Shown here piece by piece: positions 8,771 to 13,587 of a stretch of 13,587 bases of DNA. Made by a program: the position numbers and the translations under genes. Positions within the stretch are counted from its first letter, which is position 1. Each line of letters opens with the position of its first letter. The DNA is taken from assembly GCA_900556795.1 (NCBI GenBank), contig USQD01000023.1, forward strand, positions 1-13,587, written 5' to 3'. The DNA comes from an uncultured Prevotella sp. (lineage in GTDB: Bacteria; Bacteroidota; Bacteroidia; Bacteroidales; Bacteroidaceae). Under the pieces are notes generated by a model. That model ran no database searches. It was not told the DNA's origin and saw only the letters and a list, made by a program, of their open reading frames with translations.

Positions 8771-8778
8771 TAAATTTG
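8771..8778 (+). promoter_or_regulatory. Candidate Bacteroidota -7 box (TAnnTTTG) for the enzyme operon
   Basis: TAAATTTG exactly fits the TAnnTTTG element of the primary-sigma promoter of Bacteroidota. It lies 58 bases before the ATG at 8837. No good TTTG is found at the expected -33 distance; TTTATG at 8751 is a poor, closer substitute. Transcription would begin near 8784, inside the left arm of the terminator at 8777-8810, so RNA from this promoter could not form the full terminator stem. The A/T-rich context means chance occurrence is possible. Confidence 0.35.
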
Positions 8779-8810
8779 TGGCGTAGTTATATTAACTGCG
8801 CCACATTTTT
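8777..8810 (+). terminator. Rho-independent terminator after the PUL surface-protein operon
   Basis: TGTGGCGTAGTT (8777-8788) pairs with AACTGCGCCACA (8794-8805) over 12 base pairs with a single G-U wobble and a 5-base ATATT loop. Five T bases (8806-8810) follow immediately. It lies 54 bases past the stop of the six-repeat lipoprotein gene and 26 bases before the next start, so it divides the locus into two transcription units, at least in part. Confidence 0.85.
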
Positions 8811-8836
8811 AATTAAAACCAAAACATCAACCCGAT

Positions 8837-9292
8837 ATGAAGAAAATAGCATTATCCTTACTGATAGCTCTGAGCTGCATCTCTGCCAAAGCTGCAGACG
8901 GCAAGTCGCTGTTCGTATCATTCAACGATGGTAGCAAGATAGAGTTTGCACTGAGCACTCAACCGGAAATAACCTTCGGAAATGACAAGATGACCGTGAC
9001 TTCCACTGCCACTACCGCCAGTTATGAACTGTGGAAGGTTTCTACCTTCACCTACGGTACCACCACGGGCATCCAGCAAATTGAAACCAACAGTAAGTTT
9101 GCCTTCGAAGGTGACCGCATCATCGTGGATGGAACCCACAACAAGGTGAGCGCCTTCGCTCTCGACGGAAAGGCAGTAAGCCTCTCTCCTATCCTCGCCG
9201 GCGACAAGACCATCATCTCACTGGATGAACTGACCCACGGCGTATATATTATCAAAATCAATAACAAATCCATCAAAGTAGCAAGACAATGA
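8837..9292 (+). CDS. Small secreted protein with N-terminal beta domain and C-terminal sorting-like domain
   Basis: This 151-residue protein has no recognised enzyme activity. Residues 1-19 are a signal peptide (ends AKA before AD) without a lipobox at the cleavage site. Residues about 22-75 form a small beta-rich domain (LFVSFNDGSKIEFAL, ITFGNDKMTV, ELWKVSTFTY). After TTTGIQQIE, residues about 81-151 resemble the C-terminal domains of Prevotella secreted proteins, with DRIIVDG, AFALDGKAV, and LTHGVYIIKINNKSIKVARQ at the end, which recall type IX secretion sorting signals. There is nothing between the two parts, so it is unusually minimal: a sorting tail with almost no cargo. Its N-terminal domain resembles residues 23-90 of the GH26-GH5 enzyme encoded next, which lacks the tail. 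Its stop codon overlaps the enzyme start (ATGA), suggesting translational coupling. Function unknown. Confidence 0.8.
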   Translation: MKKIALSLLIALSCISAKAADGKSLFVSFNDGSKIEFALSTQPEITFGNDKMTVTSTATTASYELWKVSTFTYGTTTGIQQIETNSKFAFEGDRIIVDGTHNKVSAFALDGKAVSLSPILAGDKTIISLDELTHGVYIIKINNKSIKVARQ

Positions 9293-11652
9293 AAAAAATA
9301 TTACTCTCACTCCTGGCAGTAATGATTTCATTCACTGCCTTGGCACAGACTAAGGGGGACAAGTTGACCATCAACATGAGAAACGGAACATCGCAAGCCT
9401 GGGATCTGACAGCAGACGGAAAGACTCCTGTTTCTAAAATCACACACTCTGCAGATGGTAAAGTGGGATTCGTGATGACGGGTCTGGAAGACTATGATGC
9501 TTTCGAAACCTACGACATCAACGACATCAATAACATCTCCTTCTCTATCTATCACGAAAGCGAAGTAGGCGATGTGAATCTTGCAGACCCTTCAGCTACA
9601 GACAAGACCAAGCGTCTCTACAAATATCTGCAGCTGAATTATGGCAGCAAGACCATCTCTTCAATCATGGCAGACGTTAACTGGAACACCAAAGAGGCTG
9701 ATAAGATTTATAAGGCAACAGGCAAATACCCTGCCATGAACTGCTATGATTTTATCCATATCTATGTTCCTAAGCAGGGTTCCAACGGCTGGATCAACTA
9801 CAACGACATCACTCCTGTCACCAACTGGGCAGACCAGGGCGGACTGGTATCGCTGATGTGGCACTTCAACGTGCCTAAGACAGAAAGCACAGAGCCTGGA
9901 ACTAATGGCAGTGGCGTGACCTGCACCCCATCCGAAACCACCTTCAAGGCAGCCAACGTATTTACTGCTGGCTCTTGGGAGAACAAATGGTTCTATCAGG
10001 AGATGGACAAGGTGGTGGAAGTTCTGCAGAAGTTGCAGGATGCAGGCGTTGTTGCCATTTGGCGACCATTCCACGAAGCTGCCGGTAATGCCTGTCTGAA
10101 ATCAGGTGACAGCTGGGGTAAGTCCTGGTTCTGGTGGGGATATAATGGTGCTGAAACTTACAAGAAGCTTTGGCAGACCATGTTTGATTACTTCCAGAAC
10201 AAGGGAATCCACAACTTGATTTGGGCTTGGACTACACAGAACTACAATGGCGATGCAAATACCTATAACAATGATGCCGACTGGTATCCTGGCGACAAGT
10301 ATGTAGATATCATCGGTCGCGACCTCTACGGTTATAATGCAACCAAGCAGTCTCAGGAGTTCAAGGAGATTCAGGCACGCTATCCTGGTAAACTCATCGC
10401 TCTGGCTGAGTGCGGAACTGATGCCAACAACAATACAGCTACAGCAGGTATTGACGAAGCATGGAACGCCGGTGCAAAATGGAGCTTCTTCATGCCTTGG
10501 TATGGAAGCAACATGCCATCCAACGACTGGTGGAAGGCAGCATTGAGCAGCAAGAACGTGATTACCCGTGACCAGGTGAACCTGAATGCCAACTACGTAG
10601 AGGAAAGCGCAGTAGATGCTGTGAAGAACATGGGCATCGGTACCAATTTCGGCAACTGCACAGATGCGGTTGCCATGTGGCTGAACATGGGCAGCAACTC
10701 GGTTACTGATTTCGAGAAAGCTTGGGGACAGGAGCCGACAACCAAACCGATGGTAGATTACCTGAAGAAGAACGGTTTTAATTCTGTCCGCATCCCAGTT
10801 ACCTGGTTCCAGCACATGAAGGAAGACGGAACCGTGGATGAAGCCTGGATGAACAGAATACAGGAAATCGTTGATTACGTCATTGATAACGGAATGTACT
10901 GCATCCTGAATGTTCACCATGATACAGGTGCAGACGATGAGAAAGTAAAGCACTGGATCAAAGCCGATGAAGCCAACTACAACGAGAACAAGGAGAAATT
11001 CGAGAGTCTCTGGACTCAGATTGCCACCCGTTTCAAGAACTACGACCAGCACCTACTCTTCGAAGGCTACAACGAGATGCTAGATGCTGACAACACCTGG
11101 AATGCACCAAAGAATGCTAGCAGCTACGTAGGTTTGAACGGATATGCCCAGAGTTTCGTGAATGCAGTACGTGCTACCGGTGGCAACAACGAGACCCGCA
11201 ACCTCATCATCAATACCTATGCTGCAGCTAATGGTGACGACGTATTGAACAACCTCGCCATCCCTACCGACAAGGTGGATGGTCATATCGCAGTAGAAGT
11301 TCACACCTATGCTCCATGGGACTGGTTTGCCCAGAAAGGCAAGTGGGATGCTTCCTGCAGCAATGAAATCAAGAATATGTTCACCCGCCTGAAAAATAAG
11401 TTCATCAGCAAGGGCATTCCTTGCATCATCGGTGAATATGGTACTCACGGAAGCAAGAGTGTCAGCAAAACCAGTTCTGCCAGCGAGATTCAGGCTGCTG
11501 CCGACCAGGCTGCCGACATCGTGAAGCAGGCAAAGGCATACGGCGTAGCGACCTTCTACTGGATGAGCATCTTCGACGGAACAGACAGAAGTGTGCCACA
11601 GTGGACCTTGCCTACCGTGGTAGAAGCTATGAAAAAGGCTTATAATGAATAA
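9289..11652 (+). CDS. Two-domain GH26-GH5 enzyme (beta-mannanase plus endo-beta-1,4-glucanase-like)
   Basis: This 787-residue secreted hydrolase is predicted to cut beta-1,4-mannan or glucomannan backbones. Residues 1-20 are a signal peptide (ends ALAQ). Residues about 23-90 form a small beta domain like that of the preceding protein. About 102-432 is a GH26 domain: WH is present in LMWHFNVP, the acid/base is Glu263 in WRPFHE, and the nucleophile is Glu374 in ALAECG; WFWWG and YPGDKYVDIIGRD are also typical. About 440-787 is a GH5 domain, probably subfamily 4: GTNFGN, NSVRIPVTW, ILNVHHD, acid/base Glu596 in FEGYNE and nucleophile Glu716 in IIGEYG. All four catalytic residues are intact, so both domains are expected to be active. 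GH26 enzymes are mostly beta-mannanases; GH5_4 enzymes act on beta-glucans, xyloglucan and sometimes glucomannan, so the pairing suits glucomannan. There is no lipobox and no C-terminal sorting tail, so its location is uncertain. It overlaps the upstream gene by 4 bases and is 6 bases from the next. Confidence 0.93.
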   Translation: MKKILLSLLAVMISFTALAQTKGDKLTINMRNGTSQAWDLTADGKTPVSKITHSADGKVGFVMTGLEDYDAFETYDINDINNISFSIYHESEVGDVNLADPSATDKTKRLYKYLQLNYGSKTISSIMADVNWNTKEADKIYKATGKYPAMNCYDFIHIYVPKQGSNGWINYNDITPVTNWADQGGLVSLMWHFNVPKTESTEPGTNGSGVTCTPSETTFKAANVFTAGSWENKWFYQEMDKVVEVLQKLQDAGVVAIWRPFHEAAGNACLKSGDSWGKSWFWWGYNGAETYKKLWQTMFDYFQNKGIHNLIWAWTTQNYNGDANTYNNDADWYPGDKYVDIIGRDLYGYNATKQSQEFKEIQARYPGKLIALAECGTDANNNTATAGIDEAWNAGAKWSFFMPWYGSNMPSNDWWKAALSSKNVITRDQVNLNANYVEESAVDAVKNMGIGTNFGNCTDAVAMWLNMGSNSVTDFEKAWGQEPTTKPMVDYLKKNGFNSVRIPVTWFQHMKEDGTVDEAWMNRIQEIVDYVIDNGMYCILNVHHDTGADDEKVKHWIKADEANYNENKEKFESLWTQIATRFKNYDQHLLFEGYNEMLDADNTWNAPKNASSYVGLNGYAQSFVNAVRATGGNNETRNLIINTYAAANGDDVLNNLAIPTDKVDGHIAVEVHTYAPWDWFAQKGKWDASCSNEIKNMFTRLKNKFISKGIPCIIGEYGTHGSKSVSKTSSASEIQAAADQAADIVKQAKAYGVATFYWMSIFDGTDRSVPQWTLPTVVEAMKKAYNE

Positions 11653-11658
11653 CAAATT

Positions 11659-12723
11659 ATGAGAATCAAATATATTATATTGATGTTCGCGGCCCTCCTG
11701 GCTTTCTCTTCATGCGGTGAGAAGAAAAAGAAATCGTATGACGAGATTGCCATGAGCGGTCTCACAACCCGCACAGAGAATCTGAAAACCAACATCAAGG
11801 CGTATGCCAACAAAGGTACGCTGATAGGCCAGATGTATGGAACCTTAACCGGAATAGGCTGGAACCGCTGGCAATGTGACAGCGACCGATGCGACTTGAA
11901 AACTCTCTGCGGTTACCGTCCGGCAGCAAATGGATATGAGTTGGCTGGCATTGAAAATGGAAAATCACAGAACATAGACGGCATTCCGTTCAAGGCTATC
12001 AGGGAAGATGTGCTGAAACACTTCCGTAAGGGAGGCTTACTCATCATGAACTGGACAATGCCTGATTATAACGGCAATGATGATATGCTGGAGGAATATA
12101 CCAAACAGGTTGCCAAATATCTTGATACACTGCAAGATGGTTATGGTATCAAAGCACCTGTAGTACTCAATCTTCTTCCTGTAGACGGTAAGACATGGTA
12201 CTGTAAACTCAGCAAAGACGATTATATCAGTCTTTACAAGAAGATACAGGATCTCTTGGATGACGAAGATGTAACAAATGTAGTTTATAGTTATTCTGAA
12301 ACCTACCAGCCGGGCAAGAATCTGATGGATCGCTATCCGGACAACAAGATTGATGTGATCAACGTGACATATCTGCAAAGCAAAAATGCCATCGACCTCC
12401 CACTCTACCAGAAGAGCATCAAGGAGATTGTGAAGCAGACTCTGCCTTTTGCCCAAGACCACAACAATGCCTTCGGACTGACAACAGGAGTAGAATCTAT
12501 TGGTGATTCCAGTGTTTTTTCAGAGACATTGCTTACAGTACTCAAGCAGCATCACATAGCTTACCTGATGTTTGGCAGAAACCAGGGAGAACCGATTGAG
12601 GAGCATTACTATACTCCATATCCAGGTGTATCGAACAAGAAGACTCATGGGTTCATGGAAATGATAAATGATGAAGTTTGTGTTTTCCTGGAAAAGCTAA
12701 ACGGACTATATCTTGAACATTAA
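11659..12723 (+). CDS. GH26-like lipoprotein lacking both catalytic glutamates (predicted pseudoenzyme)
   Basis: This 354-residue protein has lipobox AFSSC (cysteine 19) after a short signal peptide, so it is a predicted lipoprotein. The remainder follows GH26 beta-mannanases along its length: a GTLIGQMYGT segment where the family has a FGHQ-type motif, then GYRPAANGYELAGIE, NIDGIPFKAIRED, KGGLLIMNW, KAPVVLNLL, and HYYTPYPG near the end. The key residues differ. The family W-H is W132-T133. The RP(F/W)HE acid/base motif is replaced by NLLPVDG (171-177), which puts Val175 at the glutamate position with Asp176 next to it. The nucleophile motif (T/A)E-x-G becomes LTTGVES (274-280), with Thr276 or Gly277 at the glutamate position and Glu279 nearby. 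I infer a surface mannan-binding protein evolved from a mannanase; residual activity through Asp176 or Glu279 is possible but unlikely. It is last in operon 2, six bases after the GH26-GH5 gene. Confidence 0.8.
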   Translation: MRIKYIILMFAALLAFSSCGEKKKKSYDEIAMSGLTTRTENLKTNIKAYANKGTLIGQMYGTLTGIGWNRWQCDSDRCDLKTLCGYRPAANGYELAGIENGKSQNIDGIPFKAIREDVLKHFRKGGLLIMNWTMPDYNGNDDMLEEYTKQVAKYLDTLQDGYGIKAPVVLNLLPVDGKTWYCKLSKDDYISLYKKIQDLLDDEDVTNVVYSYSETYQPGKNLMDRYPDNKIDVINVTYLQSKNAIDLPLYQKSIKEIVKQTLPFAQDHNNAFGLTTGVESIGDSSVFSETLLTVLKQHHIAYLMFGRNQGEPIEEHYYTPYPGVSNKKTHGFMEMINDEVCVFLEKLNGLYLEH

Positions 12724-12748
12724 TCAATGTTCGAAACGGATAAAATCA

Positions 12749-12785
12749 AAAAGAGAGGGTATTCACATACCCTCTCTTTTCTTTT
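12749..12785. terminator. Bidirectional rho-independent terminator between convergent genes
   Basis: A perfect 14-base-pair stem (12749-12762 with 12767-12780; core GAGAGGGTAT with ATACCCTCTC) has a TCAC loop. On the + strand it is followed by TTTTCTTTT. On the - strand the reverse complement is also followed by a T-rich stretch (TTTTTGATTTTA). It lies 26 bases after the GH26-like gene and 27 bases beyond the stop of the convergent gene, so it probably ends both transcripts. Confidence 0.9.
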
Positions 12786-12811
12786 CAACAAACTAAAAAT
12801 ATAACTCTATA

Positions 12812-13516
12812 CTATTTCTGAACATACTTTTTACCGTTCTTGATTACTACACCCTTATAAGATGCATTAACCTGCTGACCAGCGAGATTGTAAACCTTAG
12901 CATTCTTAGCAGCTGGAGCTACAAGGGTATTTGATATATTAGTTGGAGTATTATCTTCCAATAATACATAAGCGTGAGCTAACTTGCATTCATTATAGAT
13001 ATTGAAAGTTACACCACCCTTATGATATCCACCATCAACATAAGCATCTGTACCATTTTTGGCAGCCTTCTTAAAATCACCAACAGTAACAAAGATATCA
13101 AAATTCTTACCATCAGCTGCTTTCAATTCATAGGTTGGACTCCAATTATCAGAATTGGCAAATCCACCAATACCCCAACCATTGCGAGATGCATAAGGAT
13201 CTGTCGTATTCTCGAAGCTTAGTTTTACCTTTGTATCATCAGCATATTTGTCAAATTCTGAAGCCAAAATAGTATGACCTTCAACCAATGTCAATTCAAC
13301 CTCAGTCTGCTTAACCGCATTTTGGAAATAAGCACTCTTGAAAGTGACAGTCTTAGGAGCACCATCTGCACACTGCAAATAAATCTGGCGAACAACGTTC
13401 TTATGATCAGCATTCAGTGGAACAGTAATCTTATTGTCGGTACCCATTGCAGTTGAGCAAATTGTTTTATCATCATCACCTTTGGCATCATATTCTACAA
13501 CAACCTGAACATTAAC
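12812..13516 (-). CDS. C-terminal part of a secreted protein with jelly-roll-like modules and sorting tail (5' truncated)
   Basis: Only the last 234 residues are present; the gene runs into the contig end, and the apparent GTG start lies inside adapter sequence, so the real start is missing. Residues 1-65 look like the end of one beta-sandwich module (VVRQIYLQCADGAPKTVTFK). About 72-188 form a second module (LVEGHTILASEFDKYADDTK, NGWGIGGFANSDNW, GGVTFNIYNECKLAHAYVLL) of the kind used as accessory or glycan-binding domains in Bacteroidota hydrolases and also seen at the C-terminus of the six-repeat lipoprotein. Residues about 206-234 (AKVYNLAGQQVNASYKGVVI, then GKKYVQK) match the C-terminal tail of many Prevotella secreted proteins, probably a type IX-type sorting signal. 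The missing N-terminus could be another glycoside hydrolase, but nothing here shows which. It converges on operon 2 at a shared terminator. Confidence 0.8.
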   Translation of the reverse strand, partial: VNVQVVVEYDAKGDDDKTICSTAMGTDNKITVPLNADHKNVVRQIYLQCADGAPKTVTFKSAYFQNAVKQTEVELTLVEGHTILASEFDKYADDTKVKLSFENTTDPYASRNGWGIGGFANSDNWSPTYELKAADGKNFDIFVTVGDFKKAAKNGTDAYVDGGYHKGGVTFNIYNECKLAHAYVLLEDNTPTNISNTLVAPAAKNAKVYNLAGQQVNASYKGVVIKNGKKYVQK

Positions 13517-13587
13517 AGATCGGAAGAGCACACGTCTGAACTCCAGTCACGTTTCGGAATCTCGTATGCCGTCTTCTGCTTGAAAAA
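13517..13587. other. Illumina TruSeq/P7 adapter contamination (right contig end)
   Basis: Bases 13517-13550 are the TruSeq adapter starting AGATCGGAAGAGC, 13551-13558 the index GTTTCGGA, 13559-13582 the P7 complement, and 13583-13587 poly-A of the kind called after a read runs off the adapter on four-colour instruments. It is the reverse complement of the left end and carries the same index. Genomic sequence ends at 13516. Confidence 0.98.

Noticed and set aside
10102..11052. A 316-residue antisense open frame inside the GH26-GH5 gene.
   Set aside because: It lies wholly opposite a clear enzyme gene, has no recognisable domain, and is Cys/Val-rich as expected from a mirrored coding frame.
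11080..11655. A 191-residue antisense open frame over the GH5 domain.
   Set aside because: It is a shadow of the GH5 coding sequence with no signal peptide, domain or leader of its own.
11659..12723. A second active GH26 mannanase.
   Set aside because: The overall fold motifs are present, but the RPFHE and ExG catalytic motifs are replaced, so activity should not be assumed.
13517..13531. A GTG start giving a complete 239-residue minus-strand protein.
   Set aside because: The start codon and the first five residues (MLFRS) are encoded by adapter sequence. The gene is 5'-truncated at 13516.
1..13587. Perfect inverted terminal repeats of about 70 bases at both ends, as in a transposon or linear replicon.
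   Set aside because: Both copies are Illumina P7/TruSeq adapter with an index, so the symmetry is a library artefact.

Overview
This window is an assembled contig of about 13.4 kb of bacterial DNA with Illumina sequencing adapter left on both ends (1-69 and 13517-13587). The biological part is 70-13516. Every gene is typical of Bacteroidota. SusC/SusD-type outer-membrane proteins, lipoproteins with an acidic stretch after the lipobox cysteine, Prevotella-style C-terminal sorting tails (ending KSIKVARQ and GKKYVQK), A-rich leaders without Shine-Dalgarno sites and moderate GC all suggest a gut or rumen Prevotella/Segatella relative. The genus is an inference; no rRNA or marker gene is present.

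Layout. All genes but the last are on the + strand. Operon 1 is a polysaccharide utilization locus (PUL) core: a SusC-like TonB-dependent transporter (175-3483), a SusD-like glycan-binding lipoprotein (3509-5305), a surface glycan-binding lipoprotein with two IPT/TIG domains and a carbohydrate-binding C-terminus (5334-6638), and a second lipoprotein with six tandem IPT/TIG-like repeats (6710-8722). A strong intercistronic hairpin (6641-6681) separates the last two. The operon ends at a rho-independent terminator (8777-8810). A candidate Bacteroidota -7 box (8771-8778) overlaps the start of that terminator.

Operon 2 encodes a 151-residue secreted protein with a C-terminal sorting-like domain (8837-9292). 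It overlaps by ATGA a two-catalytic-domain GH26-GH5 enzyme (9289-11652) with all four catalytic glutamates present. Six bases later comes a lipoprotein with a GH26 fold in which both catalytic glutamate positions appear substituted (11659-12723). A bidirectional terminator (12749-12785) separates this from a convergent minus-strand gene (12812-13516), which is cut off at its 5' end by the contig end and carries jelly-roll-like modules and a sorting tail.

Working model: the GH26 (beta-mannanase) and GH5 (probably subfamily 4, endo-beta-1,4-glucanase-like) domains cut a mixed beta-1,4 mannan such as glucomannan outside the cell. The two TIG lipoproteins, and perhaps the inactive-looking GH26 lipoprotein, hold the chains at the surface, and the SusCD pair imports the oligosaccharides. 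No regulator, GH130 phosphorylase, epimerase or inner-membrane sugar transporter is in the window; they may lie beyond the artificial contig ends. The least ordinary features are the predicted GH26 pseudoenzyme, the small coupled sorting-tail protein that shares an N-terminal domain with the enzyme, the overlap of terminator and promoter, and a base-composition shift inside the six-repeat lipoprotein gene.
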